64,000 nt of DNA from an uncultured Clostridia bacterium (GTDB taxonomy: Bacteria > Bacillota > Clostridia > Oscillospirales > Ruminococcaceae): NCBI GenBank assembly GCA_944382875.1, contig CALWNQ010000003.1, positions 62,001 to 126,000 of the forward strand, given 5' to 3'. The position numbers and the translations under genes are program-made. The notes under the pieces were generated by a model, which was given only the letters and a program-made list of their open reading frames with translations, was not told the origin of the DNA and ran no database searches. This document shows positions 17,885 through 27,228 of this stretch, in pieces; positions within the stretch are counted from its first letter, which is position 1, and the number at the start of each line of letters is the position of its first letter.

Positions 17885-20800
17885 TTAGATGATCCTTGCT
17901 TTCATCCGGGCAATGGATTCCTCAAAATCAACCGGCTCCACCGCCTCAAACTGCGCTTTGATCTTGCGGTAAACGGTATCCAGCACAACATTGTTGGAAG
18001 CGTGCGTATTGCTCCGCAGCACTTCAAACTGGTTGAAATTATCCAAAAGAAGTCCAAACTGTTCTTCCAATACGGTGCAGAGATAGAACGGCACATCCGC
18101 CTGGTTCTCACATTCGGAGAGTTCTTCCCGGAAAGTGTCGATGATGCTGTCGATCAGCGAAGAGATTTCGCTGTCATAACGCTTGCTGTTCGGCAGCGAG
18201 GCAAAATACATCAGCGCCACCTCAAACAAGCTGGTTTTGCCGGTATGGAAGCTGTCCACCTGGAAATTTTCCAGCGCTTTGGCAAAGGAGGTCTCCACAT
18301 AGTTGGAGCGTTTTACCTTGTCTTTGCGGCGCTTGCGATCGCGGATGACAAAGATATCCTTGACGGCAGCCGGATTGATGTAAAGCGCGTCCAGAATCTC
18401 ATAGAACTGGTCACACTGGGTGCCGTTGGAAACAATCAGGTCGGAAATCCGTTCTTCAGAGCTTTCCATTTTGTAAATCTTCTTTTTGGAAGAAATCTGG
18501 GACACTTCCCGATATTGGATGCTGTCGTACAAAAGCCCGTAGAGCAGCGCCTGATTGATCCGGTGCATCTGCTCCGCCTGGTAGTCCAGGTCGAGCTCCG
18601 GCAAAACGGCAATGGAATCCCACCGCTTGTCGATATGGGTGGAAATCACCATGCTCTTGGCCGAATCGGGGCCGATGTTTTCGGAATACCGGTGGTAGGC
18701 GCTGTGATAAAGGCCGGCGTTCTTGCAGCCGGTCTCGCAGTTGACCGGGCAGGCAAACTTGCTCAGCTTGTCGGGCGTCAGGTTATAAAGGGCGTTGAAG
18801 AAATGCAGCTCATATTTGGAAATTGTATCCACCGCAAGACCGTTGGGAACAAGGTCGCCCATCCGGTAAGCGCGCATATCCTTGAGCGACTCATTGTAAG
18901 CGCACACATTGATTTCGCGCGGCTCCACGTTTTTGATCCGCTGGATGCCGGGAGCAGAAAGGCGGGCGCCCTTGCTGATTACCTCGTTGATGTGGCGGAT
19001 CGTATCTTCATGGGAAACCCGGTCAAAGATCTTCTGTCCTTCGGACTCCTGTTCTTCCCGCGCCTGGATCCGCTTCTGCAAACGGTATTCCATCGCCATC
19101 GCCTCAATCACGTTCAGGTCGATGCTGTCACAGTTGCGGCGAACCGCCTTTTTGAAATAGCCCAGCAGGATGCTGTCAAAGATGTCGATGCGGCGGTCTT
19201 CTTCCACTACTTCGGCCACCCGGGTTTCCCGCTCAAACGCAACATTCGCCTTGACCGCGTCAAAGATTTCGCCGTTCAGATCGGAAGGAAGCATCAAGCC
19301 TTCCTCGCCGTTGGTGGCAGTGCGGGCAAGTTCAGCCAGCATCGGCCGTTCCGCACAGATATTGTAAACCGAGTCGCCTTTATTAAAGCGAATCGCATTG
19401 ACCAGGTCATCCTGCAAAAGCAGCAGCTTGGTGACCTTTTCGGGGAAGGTATCGAAAAAGCTTTCAAAGTTATCAGACAGCTCTTTGATGTACTCAACGC
19501 CGATATTATAGGCGGCGAGCTCGGCGGTAATTTCGCCAAATTCACGGATTGCCTCATAGTAACCGACAAAAGCAGTGTTGATCTTCTGGTAGATTTCCTC
19601 GTAGCCTTTGAACTTTTCAAACAGAGAAGGCTCCTGGTCGGGACCTTTTTCAGCGCGGCAGAGATCGTCAATGGTCTTTTCCACCGATTTTTTGGTGTAA
19701 CCTGCGTCATAGTCGCCTGCGCTATCCGCAGAATCGGAAAATCCTTCCAGCGTGGGAGTGATTTCGTTGGAAAGCTTGCTGTTGAGAGATTTGATCTTTT
19801 CTTCCATCTGGGTTTCGATCAGGTAGAGCATGTATCGCATCGCGTTGGGATGGCAGATGCCGTTGACCGGAGCTTTCAGCGCGTATTCCAGAGTGAATTC
19901 CCGCTTTTCGTTGATGGTTTTGCCTTCGTTGAAGAAAATTCCTTCGGCAACACTTTCCGCCACCTTTTTGGCATGGCTCCGCATCGCGTGTTCAAAGGAG
20001 CGCAGGTTTTCCAAGTTTTCTACCGCATGCCCCCGATTCTCGCTGCCGGTTTCGGTACTGTAATCCACTTCCTGGGCAAGGTTGTTGACCGCCAGCTGGC
20101 AATAACGGATGGTTGGATCGTCACTCAGGCAGCGGTGCATCTCGGCAGCCAGCTTTTTGAAATAATCGGTGATGCGGCGCTCCGCGTCGTTCAGATAGTA
20201 GTTCCGCAGATCTTTGGAAAAGCTGTCGGAAGCGTTTTTCAGGGTGCGGGTGTAAACCTCGCCGCGTGTCTGCATTTCGCTGAGGGAAACGCCTTTTTTG
20301 CGTTCTTCCTTGAATTTGAGCTCATAAGCCTTGTCATATTTGGACCATTTGGCAGCTTCCCCTTCGCCGCCGATGCGATCGATCGCCCACTGATAGGCGA
20401 TATAGTCAGCCACATCCTCATAGGGATAGCGGAGAACCCCGGCGCCGATGCCGCCAAAGCGGTTGCGGCCGTAGTTGCCCTTGGTGCAGATTTCCTTGAT
20501 GATATTGTCTTCGATCGAAAAGGCACTCTGCTGCATCGGGCCGATGTTCTGCTCAAAGAGCGCCTGCGCTGCCTGTTCCAGATACTGGTCTTTGCTGGTC
20601 AGAGTGCTGTCCTCGGCGTTCTGGCCGTCAAACAGGAAGCAGAAATCAAAAGGCAGCAGTGCGAGCGACTGAAGCTCATCGGTTGCCGGCGCGGTAATGT
20701 CAATATGCAGATCGCTGTACCGCTGGAGGTCGCCGTCGATATCAAAGAAACCGCTGCCCTTCATCATAAAGGCGTTGATTTCTTTTACCGTCGCATAGGC

Positions 20801-21439
20801 ATTGCGGCGGAGGCTGTCCTTTTCCACCTCGGTTCCGATCACGCTGTCGAGGATTTCCGGCAGCATGAGCAAGCCGCGGATGACGATCGCGGTGTTCGGA
20901 TATTTTTCATTGATGTAGTTGCGGATGTACATCGCCATCGGCAGGGTGATACCGGAACCGGTACCGCCGGCCGCCGTTGAGACAATCACAACCCGCAGCG
21001 CCTGCTTCATCGCCTTGCCGTCCTTGCGGAACAGCTCGTCGATAGCGGTGAAAAGCGGTTTGATCTTGCCGGTTTTCAGCGTTGCGTTGAGGGCCAGACG
21101 GGAAATCGCCCGCACCTGGCCGGCGCCTTCGGATACAGTCTTGTCATAGAGCACCGCGTTTTTGGGGAACCAGTTGTCGAGCGCGTCCTTGTCGTAATCG
21201 AGGTAATCGCCCACCGACTGGGTGTTGGATGTCTGGACACAGTAGATTTTTTTGCCGCTGCCGCTGATTCGATTCAGGTCATTGACATTGGTGTCAAACA
21301 CAATAAAATTCACGTTCTCGGTTTCGGAGCCGCGGCATTTTTCCGCCACCTTCCGGACAACCGACGAGCCAATGCCGCCCAACCCCACAAACAGGGTAGC
21401 GGGCACCTTGTTTTCTTTGATGTTTTCCTTTACTGCCAT
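17885..21439 (-). CDS. FtsZ/tubulin-like GTPase, long 'tubulin-like' family
   Basis: An 1184-residue cytoplasmic protein. Residues 17-24 give the first glycine loop of the tubulin/FtsZ fold (FVGLGGIGSS) after a short basic N-terminus. Residues 155-163 (TAAGGTGSG) match the tubulin signature loop that binds GTP phosphates. The N-terminal 400 residues should be the GTPase. The remainder, about 750 residues, is mostly helical and charged and has no named domain. It is three times longer than FtsZ and lacks FtsZ's C-terminal peptide, so it is not the division FtsZ. Related long tubulin-like proteins occur next to vWA proteins in diverse bacteria and have been proposed, on computational grounds, to remodel membranes. 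Here it is third in an operon where the other four products are membrane proteins. GTP binding is a confident inference; filament formation is likely but unproven. Confidence 0.85.
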   Translation of the reverse strand: MAVKENIKENKVPATLFVGLGGIGSSVVRKVAEKCRGSETENVNFIVFDTNVNDLNRISGSGKKIYCVQTSNTQSVGDYLDYDKDALDNWFPKNAVLYDKTVSEGAGQVRAISRLALNATLKTGKIKPLFTAIDELFRKDGKAMKQALRVVIVSTAAGGTGSGITLPMAMYIRNYINEKYPNTAIVIRGLLMLPEILDSVIGTEVEKDSLRRNAYATVKEINAFMMKGSGFFDIDGDLQRYSDLHIDITAPATDELQSLALLPFDFCFLFDGQNAEDSTLTSKDQYLEQAAQALFEQNIGPMQQSAFSIEDNIIKEICTKGNYGRNRFGGIGAGVLRYPYEDVADYIAYQWAIDRIGGEGEAAKWSKYDKAYELKFKEERKKGVSLSEMQTRGEVYTRTLKNASDSFSKDLRNYYLNDAERRITDYFKKLAAEMHRCLSDDPTIRYCQLAVNNLAQEVDYSTETGSENRGHAVENLENLRSFEHAMRSHAKKVAESVAEGIFFNEGKTINEKREFTLEYALKAPVNGICHPNAMRYMLYLIETQMEEKIKSLNSKLSNEITPTLEGFSDSADSAGDYDAGYTKKSVEKTIDDLCRAEKGPDQEPSLFEKFKGYEEIYQKINTAFVGYYEAIREFGEITAELAAYNIGVEYIKELSDNFESFFDTFPEKVTKLLLLQDDLVNAIRFNKGDSVYNICAERPMLAELARTATNGEEGLMLPSDLNGEIFDAVKANVAFERETRVAEVVEEDRRIDIFDSILLGYFKKAVRRNCDSIDLNVIEAMAMEYRLQKRIQAREEQESEGQKIFDRVSHEDTIRHINEVISKGARLSAPGIQRIKNVEPREINVCAYNESLKDMRAYRMGDLVPNGLAVDTISKYELHFFNALYNLTPDKLSKFACPVNCETGCKNAGLYHSAYHRYSENIGPDSAKSMVISTHIDKRWDSIAVLPELDLDYQAEQMHRINQALLYGLLYDSIQYREVSQISSKKKIYKMESSEERISDLIVSNGTQCDQFYEILDALYINPAAVKDIFVIRDRKRRKDKVKRSNYVETSFAKALENFQVDSFHTGKTSLFEVALMYFASLPNSKRYDSEISSLIDSIIDTFREELSECENQADVPFYLCTVLEEQFGLLLDNFNQFEVLRSNTHASNNVVLDTVYRKIKAQFEAVEPVDFEESIARMKARII

Positions 21440-21454
21440 CGTGATAACCTCCCA

Positions 21455-23638
21455 TTATTGAAATTTCAGAGTTACTGTCAAAGTCACATCGGTATCGCGT
21501 CCCTGTGCCATATCCATGCACCGAGCGCTGATCAGAACCTTTACCCCGTTAGAAATCTGGAAATCGATCACATCGCTGCGGGATCCGTTTTTCCGGATCT
21601 TTTTTGTTTCCGGATCGGGGGTAAAGCTCGCCGCTCCCACCCGGATACCGGTTGTAGACGCCAGACTCAAAGGAGTCAGCCCGATAATATGCAGCCGCCG
21701 CATTCTGGATTTCTTTCGCCGCGGATCAATCGCTTTGGCGGTCAGCTTGACGCCGCATTTGGCGGACGGATTCTGCTGCAGCCTGGGCGACTGGATATCC
21801 AAAGTCCGGATTTTTCCCTTTTTGGAAAATTCCACTTTGGGGTTGCCCGGCACTGTCATGCCGTCTACCGTAAAGGTTGAAGCCTGACAGAAAATTTTCT
21901 TGGGGAATACCTTCTGATTCATCCACAACCAGAGCAGGAACAGTAAAAACAGCACCACCAGCACCCAGAAGAGGACGATCATCCAGCGGGCAAATCGCCC
22001 AATTTCAAATTCGGCGGTATCCTCCGCCCGGATCTGCCGGCCTTCGCTGTCATAATAGGAAGCCTTGGCGGTCAGCACACAATCGCCCTTTTGCGGCTCC
22101 TCGCTCCTGAATTTGATGAAAAAAGCCGACTCGCCAGGACAAAGCTCCGTTTCACAGATAATTCCGCCGGTGCAGGAAACATCGATCTCCATCTCCCGGA
22201 GTGTTTCGTCGCTCACCGGCTTGCCGCTGAGCTGCAATTCTGCCCGGATGACCTGTTCTTTCCCAATTTCACTGTATGTGTAGTAGGAATCTGGCTCTTC
22301 CAGTGTGAGCGACATCGCTTTCATCGGATCGATTACCCGGAATGTGTAGGTGTTCTGTTCATCATCGGTCGTAACCTTGTATTTGCCGCCCAAATAGGTG
22401 GCGGTTACGCTGATGTAGGTGCTTTCATCCGAACCCAGCGTGATGCTGTCCCCGGATTGGATCGGCGTTTTGTCCTCCCCGCCTGACGCGGTTTGGAGGT
22501 AGGCGTCATACTGTACATCCCCGCCGAAAAGCGGTGAACCAGTCACATCCTGTCCGGTCTGGCTGTCAACAATGCCATAAGTTACCGTATAATTGCCGGA
22601 GGGGATCTCCTCCTGGTCGGTGCTGATCACATTGCCCTCGGCGTCGGTGAGTGAAACGACAATATCCACATCCAGCTCGTAAAAGATCTCCACATCGCCG
22701 GTGTATTCCAGTGTATAAGTCCCGGCTTTGCAGGCGTCAAAGGTGACGACTTCCCCTTTCAGCGTGTCGTCCCGCGGCGCGTTGGGATAGTTTCCTGCGC
22801 CAAGGCCGCTGCTCACCGCCAAATAGCGGGAACCGGCTACCTCTGGCACCGCCGTGCCATCCTCCGCTGTGAGCGAACCGATCGAAGCGCCGTCCCCCTG
22901 CGCAAAGACGATCAGTTTTTTCATCGAAACGTCAAAACTCACCTGATCGCCGTTGATATGATCCGGCGTGAGAACATCCCGCTGAAAGATCCGGTTGCAG
23001 ATATTGGAGAGGCAGGAGGTGACATCGGCACTGCTCAACGCCTTGTCGCCGTAGAAATTGCCGCCGGTTTCCGCCGTAAAGTCCGGTGCAAATTCCCCAA
23101 TTCCAAGATATTGGAGATGAATGGCGTCGTCGCTGTACCCTTTCAGAGCAGCAAGCACCTCGTCAAAGGTGGTAAAATTGTTGAAATTTCCGTCCGAAAT
23201 AACGATCAGCCATTTTTCATCGGCGTCTGAAGCGATCAATTCTCCATAAGCGGTTTCCACCGTTTCAAACGGGGTACCGCTCGCCATCGGCGTGTACATA
23301 TTGTGAATCTGCTCAATATCCGCTTTGGAGGTCACTGTTATCGGCGCGGAGCTCCCGCTCCCCGAACCGGAACCATCGGTTGAAACCGGCCACATCGGGT
23401 AAACCCGGAGGGTGTCCCCGTCGCTCAGCATGGCGGCAAAAATTTCCATCGCATATTTGGCCCGACACCACGACTCGTTTTCATACATCGAACCGGAGTT
23501 GTCATAGACCACCGCAATTTCGTAACTCCTGGCGCCCGCTTGCGGCTGTTCCTCCTCCGCAGCAGCGGAAATTCCTCCAGTCAATACCAAAACGGCTGTC
23601 ACCAGCAGGACGCAGATTTTGCTCCATATCCTGTTCAT
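21455..23638 (-). CDS. secreted, membrane-anchored vWA-domain protein
   Basis: A 727-residue protein. Residues 1-27 are a signal peptide ending ISAAA. The vWA domain (about 38-230) has a complete MIDAS metal site: D46, S48, S50 in YDNSGS, a Thr in SGTPFETVE and an Asp in VISDGN. Beta-rich domains follow to about residue 550. A single transmembrane helix (about 551-575) leads to a cytoplasmic basic beta-sandwich of 150 residues. The vWA head should therefore lie outside the cell and the tail inside, where it could contact the tubulin-like GTPase encoded next. It is the second operon gene, with 15 bases before the GTPase gene and a GGGAGG site. vWA domains bind protein partners in a metal-dependent way. 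Confidence 0.85.
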   Translation of the reverse strand: MNRIWSKICVLLVTAVLVLTGGISAAAEEEQPQAGARSYEIAVVYDNSGSMYENESWCRAKYAMEIFAAMLSDGDTLRVYPMWPVSTDGSGSGSGSSAPITVTSKADIEQIHNMYTPMASGTPFETVETAYGELIASDADEKWLIVISDGNFNNFTTFDEVLAALKGYSDDAIHLQYLGIGEFAPDFTAETGGNFYGDKALSSADVTSCLSNICNRIFQRDVLTPDHINGDQVSFDVSMKKLIVFAQGDGASIGSLTAEDGTAVPEVAGSRYLAVSSGLGAGNYPNAPRDDTLKGEVVTFDACKAGTYTLEYTGDVEIFYELDVDIVVSLTDAEGNVISTDQEEIPSGNYTVTYGIVDSQTGQDVTGSPLFGGDVQYDAYLQTASGGEDKTPIQSGDSITLGSDESTYISVTATYLGGKYKVTTDDEQNTYTFRVIDPMKAMSLTLEEPDSYYTYSEIGKEQVIRAELQLSGKPVSDETLREMEIDVSCTGGIICETELCPGESAFFIKFRSEEPQKGDCVLTAKASYYDSEGRQIRAEDTAEFEIGRFARWMIVLFWVLVVLFLLFLLWLWMNQKVFPKKIFCQASTFTVDGMTVPGNPKVEFSKKGKIRTLDIQSPRLQQNPSAKCGVKLTAKAIDPRRKKSRMRRLHIIGLTPLSLASTTGIRVGAASFTPDPETKKIRKNGSRSDVIDFQISNGVKVLISARCMDMAQGRDTDVTLTVTLKFQ

Positions 23639-23668
23639 GATATTCCTCCCTATATCCAGCCGCAGAGC

Positions 23669-25465
23669 TTAACGTGTTCCCACACGGCTGTCTTTCTTGA
23701 TATCCTCCTCGGAAAGCTCTTTAAAATTCACCAGATTGTGGTGCATTTTGCCCAGGTCGTTGCGGCTCGTTTTCTCCGGAGAACCGCTGTACACATAGCC
23801 CTCCGAACGCATATAGGCGTTCCAGCGGCGGTGTTCCAACACCTGCAGCCTTGCTTTTTCCTCCGGCGTCAGCTCCTCCTCTTTTTTACCGGCGCCCGGA
23901 ATCCCGCACAGGATCCGCATTTTCAGATGGATGGAAGAGGCCACCGACGAACGGTAGTAATACTCATACGACCAGAAAAGCTCTTCCGCACTTCCCCATT
24001 TCCGATGGGCGGCAAGCGCATCCTCCTCCAGTTCGGAATTGAGGATGGTCTGCTGGGAATACGCCGTTTTCAAGTCGCCGCAGAACCGCAGGTCATACGG
24101 CTGCCCGGCATAGTTACAAACATTGGCAAGCGCACCCTTTTTCACCGGGCTGGACACAACTGTCTGGATATCCGGATGGATGTGAATCTGTTCAAACAGC
24201 ATCCGCAGCCGCACTGCTGTCTGGATGTTGAGACTCTCCTCCCCCAGCGAAACAAAGACATAGGTCGCGCTGTCCATTTCTTGAATCAGGCGGGTGAATT
24301 CCCAGCTGAAGGCATCGATCCCGCTGTGAATCCGAATATCGTACTGGGCTTCGCCCTCCCGGAAAACACCGTTATACGCCTCATCCATCAGTTCCGGGCA
24401 ACGGGCACGGAATTTGGATTCGGCTAACAAATCCCGGTCAATCGCGTCGATTCGGATTCGGTAGCCGTCCATCTGGCCCATCCAGGCGAGGGCCTGCAAA
24501 AGCTCGGTGCCGTGCCGCCCCAAGCCCACGATCACAGCGTGGATCTGCCGCAAACCGCTGGAATCGGGCTTTGCAGTTTCGTAAAGCCGGAAGCCATCCT
24601 GACAGAGCATCTCATAAATCATCGACTGGACGTCGTTAATCCGGCGAACATGCATCTTTCCCTTTTCCACCTTGTTTAAAAGAAGCTCGCTTTCCACACT
24701 GGTCGAAAACAGGTAAAGACTGGTGTTTTCCCGCCAGTTATATTCCTGAATCAAACGCAGCGTTTGCTGGATATTTTCCGATTCATCTTCTCCCATGGTA
24801 AAGAAATAGAGTTTTGTCTTCTTGTTGCGAAACCGGTAATTGAGCGCTAACATGTCCTTTTGGAAACAGAGCGCGCCGATATCCCGCGCCGCCGCAAGCC
24901 GTTCGTAGGCCTCTTCCTCCTCCTTTTCAAAGACATCGGTAAAGACGATCGCCGCTTTTGGATCGGACTCCCGCAGGCTCTGCGCCAGCGTCAGCGATTT
25001 GGCGTTCAGTTCCGAAAAAACATAGGCGTTCCGGAAATATTTTGCCATCAGCCGTTGGTAGCTCAGCACATTCCGCAGGAAAGAAAGCACCACTCCAAAG
25101 GTGAGTACCGGCGCCGTTACATAAATAATCGCCGCAAAAGAGGAATATGCCATCCGTAAAAGGTTTGGAAGCTCCGCTACGGCATCTTTTATTGTATCGA
25201 AATCGCAGTCGATGACAAATAACCGGATGGCATTGTGGGCCGACAGCAAAAAGGTTTTCACCGGCGCCGCTCCATCCTCCAGAAAATATTCCCAATAAAT
25301 TGGCAGAAACATGAAAAACGCAGCTGCAAAGGTGCCGGCTGAAAAAATCATCAGCGAATTCACCGCGCGCTTTTTCTTCCGGCGTGAAAATACTGCGGAC
25401 AGCGCCCATAGGATACTGCCACAGAAAAGAACCAGCGCCGCCCCCAGACAAAATTCCCATTCCAT
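23669..25465 (-). CDS. membrane protein with tandem RCK-like Rossmann domains and C-terminal RyR domain
   Basis: A 598-residue protein. Three transmembrane helices lie in the first 120 residues, without a potassium filter motif. Two Rossmann-like domains follow: one from about 145 (AYVFSELNAKS), and one from about 305 with a clear dinucleotide loop (VIVGLGRHG) and an acidic residue after strand two (DAIDRD). The last about 65 residues, with EHRRWNAYMRSEGY and a following His/Lys/Leu pattern, match the RyR domain known from ryanodine receptors and found in bacteria. The arrangement recalls channel gating rings made of tandem RCK domains. It probably senses a nucleotide-type ligand at the membrane. 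ATG 25465 was chosen over TTG 25471 because of AAAGGGG spacing. It is the first gene of the operon. Confidence 0.72.
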   Translation of the reverse strand: MEWEFCLGAALVLFCGSILWALSAVFSRRKKKRAVNSLMIFSAGTFAAAFFMFLPIYWEYFLEDGAAPVKTFLLSAHNAIRLFVIDCDFDTIKDAVAELPNLLRMAYSSFAAIIYVTAPVLTFGVVLSFLRNVLSYQRLMAKYFRNAYVFSELNAKSLTLAQSLRESDPKAAIVFTDVFEKEEEEAYERLAAARDIGALCFQKDMLALNYRFRNKKTKLYFFTMGEDESENIQQTLRLIQEYNWRENTSLYLFSTSVESELLLNKVEKGKMHVRRINDVQSMIYEMLCQDGFRLYETAKPDSSGLRQIHAVIVGLGRHGTELLQALAWMGQMDGYRIRIDAIDRDLLAESKFRARCPELMDEAYNGVFREGEAQYDIRIHSGIDAFSWEFTRLIQEMDSATYVFVSLGEESLNIQTAVRLRMLFEQIHIHPDIQTVVSSPVKKGALANVCNYAGQPYDLRFCGDLKTAYSQQTILNSELEEDALAAHRKWGSAEELFWSYEYYYRSSVASSIHLKMRILCGIPGAGKKEEELTPEEKARLQVLEHRRWNAYMRSEGYVYSGSPEKTSRNDLGKMHHNLVNFKELSEEDIKKDSRVGTR

Positions 25466-25527
25466 ATCCAATTCCCCTTTGCCATTGTTTGAATTTTCTG
25501 TGTTTTTGTATAAACCAATACGAAATA

Positions 25528-25556
25528 ATTATATTACTATTTTATGATTGCGTCAA
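25528..25556 (-). promoter_or_regulatory. promoter of the five-gene tubulin-like operon
   Basis: On the minus strand TTGACG (25551-25556), a 17-base spacer and TATAAT (25528-25533). It is the only good promoter seen upstream of the operon; gaps inside the operon are 43 bases or fewer. Confidence 0.75.
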
Positions 25557-25614
25557 TTATGTTTGTAAAAACAAGTGGAATTATGTCACAATTTGCAAAA
25601 AATAATCATTTATT

Positions 25615-25654
25615 TGGATAAAAATACAGCCTTCCCGTTTCCGGAAAGGCTGTA
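25615..25654 (-). terminator. terminator of proS
   Basis: The arms TACAGCCTT and AAGGCTGTA with a C/G-rich inner stem are followed on the minus strand by TTTTTAT. It lies 10 bases after the proS stop codon. Confidence 0.85.
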
Positions 25655-25664
25655 CAAAAGATTT

Positions 25665-27110
25665 TTAATATTGCCTGCCCCAGTAAAGCATGTGTTTGGC
25701 GGGCTTGCCGCAGCAAACACAGGTGTCTCCGATATGCTCCTCTTCAAATGGGATACAGCGGGATTTAATATTGGTGAGCTCCTTGATCTTGTTTTCGCAT
25801 TCCTCATCGCCGCACCACATGGCTTTGATAAAGCCGCTCTTCTCGTTGGCGATTTGCAGGAATTCTTCCCAGTTGTGGGCGGTATAGGTGCGCTCTTCGC
25901 GGTTTTTGAGTGCCTTTTCATAAAGGCCGTCCCGCACCGCGGTCAGCGCCGCCGGCACCGCGGTTTCCAGCTCGTCGAGCCCCACCACGATCTTTTCACG
26001 GTTGTCGCGGCGGACCAGTACGCACTGGTTCTGTTCGATGTCCTTCGGGCCGATTTCCAAACGGACCGGCACACCCTTCATCTCATACTGGCTGAACTTC
26101 CAGCCGGGCGAGTTGTCGGAATCGTCGAGCTTGACACGCACAATCTTTTTCAGACGGGCGGCGAGCTCCCGCGCTTTGTCGAGAACGCCTTCCTTATGCT
26201 GGGCAATCGGAATGATGATGAGCTGGATCGGGGCGATGTCGGGCGGAAGAACCAGACCGTTGTCATCGCCGTGGGTCATAATGATGCCGCCGATCAGACG
26301 GGTGGAAACGCCCCAGGAAGTCTGGTGCGGATAAGCAAGCTTGTTGTCCCGGCCGGTGAACTGAATATCAAAGGCACGGGCGAAGCCGTCGCCGAAATAG
26401 TGGGAGGTTCCCGACTGGAGCGCCACGCCGTCGTGCATCATCGCCTCGATGGTGTAGGTCGCTTCGGCACCGGCAAACTGCTCTTTTTTGGTCTTCTGGC
26501 CCTTTAACACCGGCATTGCCAGCGACTGTTCGCAGAAATCCGCGTAGACATCGAGCATCTGGCGGGTTTCGGCCATCGCGTCCTCAGCGGTTTCGTGCAT
26601 GGTGTGGCCTTCCTGCCAGAGGAACTCCACCGAACGCAGGAACGGGCGGCTGGTCTTCTCCCAGCGGACCACCGAGCACCACTGGTTGTAGAGCATGGGC
26701 AGGTCGCGGTAGGAGTGGATGACATGGGCGTAATGCTCACAGAACAGGGTTTCGGAGGTGGGGCGGACGCAGAGCCGCTCCTGGAGCTCTTCCGAGCCGC
26801 CGTAGGTCACCCACGCGACCTCCGGCGCAAAGCCCTCGACATGGTCTTTCTCTTTCTGGAGCAGGCTTTCGGGGATAAACATCGGCATGCTCACATTTTC
26901 GTGTCCCAGCTCTTTGAACCGGGTATCCAGGATGCGCTGGATATTCTCCCAGATGGCGTAGCCATACGGGCGCAGAATATAGCAGCCGCGGACGCTTGAA
27001 TAATCGATCAGCTCCGCTTTTTTGACAATATCGGTGTACCATTTTGCGAAATCTTCCTCCATCGGGGTGATTTCTTCCACCAGTTTCTGTGTTTTCTGTG
27101 CCAAATTCAT
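25665..27110 (-). CDS. proS: prolyl-tRNA synthetase, short (eukaryote/archaea-like) form
   Basis: A 481-residue class II aminoacyl-tRNA synthetase that charges tRNA-Pro in the cytoplasm. Class II motifs are visible: motif 2 ([22 protein letters not shown], residues about 140-165) and motif 3 around residue 275 ([12 protein letters not shown]). The anticodon-binding domain follows, then a C-terminal zinc-type region ending GRQY. There is no editing insert, so this is the compact ProS form found in many Clostridia and archaea and not the long bacterial form. It is transcribed alone from a consensus promoter. The leader, under 40 bases, is too short for a T-box. Confidence 0.97.
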   Translation of the reverse strand: MNLAQKTQKLVEEITPMEEDFAKWYTDIVKKAELIDYSSVRGCYILRPYGYAIWENIQRILDTRFKELGHENVSMPMFIPESLLQKEKDHVEGFAPEVAWVTYGGSEELQERLCVRPTSETLFCEHYAHVIHSYRDLPMLYNQWCSVVRWEKTSRPFLRSVEFLWQEGHTMHETAEDAMAETRQMLDVYADFCEQSLAMPVLKGQKTKKEQFAGAEATYTIEAMMHDGVALQSGTSHYFGDGFARAFDIQFTGRDNKLAYPHQTSWGVSTRLIGGIIMTHGDDNGLVLPPDIAPIQLIIIPIAQHKEGVLDKARELAARLKKIVRVKLDDSDNSPGWKFSQYEMKGVPVRLEIGPKDIEQNQCVLVRRDNREKIVVGLDELETAVPAALTAVRDGLYEKALKNREERTYTAHNWEEFLQIANEKSGFIKAMWCGDEECENKIKELTNIKSRCIPFEEEHIGDTCVCCGKPAKHMLYWGRQY

Positions 27111-27142
27111 CGCTCCTCTTTTTGTTGATACTGCTGTTCCCC

Positions 27143-27171
27143 ATTATATCAGAAATCCGCCCGGATTTCAA
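27143..27171 (-). promoter_or_regulatory. promoter of proS
   Basis: TTGAAA (27166-27171), a 17-base spacer and TATAAT (27143-27148) on the minus strand, 33 bases before the ATG. The leader is therefore very short. Confidence 0.75.
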
Positions 27172-27185
27172 CCGTTTTCCGCCAA

Positions 27186-27223
27186 AAAGCGGGGCTGCAG
27201 CCGCAGCCGCAAAACCCCGCTTT
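27186..27223 (-). terminator. terminator of the MATE exporter gene
   Basis: The arms AAAGCGGGG and CCCCGCTTT enclose a 20-base loop, with a T-run on the minus-strand side. It lies just after the stop at 27229. Confidence 0.75.
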
Positions 27224-27228
27224 CCAGT

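Noticed and set aside
17858-20980. A long open frame of about 1040 codons on the plus strand
   Set aside because: It lies opposite the tubulin-like gene, has no ribosome site or recognisable domain, and reads as an antisense shadow caused by that gene's codon bias.
17885-21439. The tubulin-like protein as the cell-division FtsZ
   Set aside because: It is about three times too long, lacks the FtsZ C-terminal peptide and lies in an operon of membrane proteins instead of the division cluster.
27111-27150. A T-box leader before proS
   Set aside because: The predicted leader is under 40 bases and lacks the T-box sequence and terminator hairpin.
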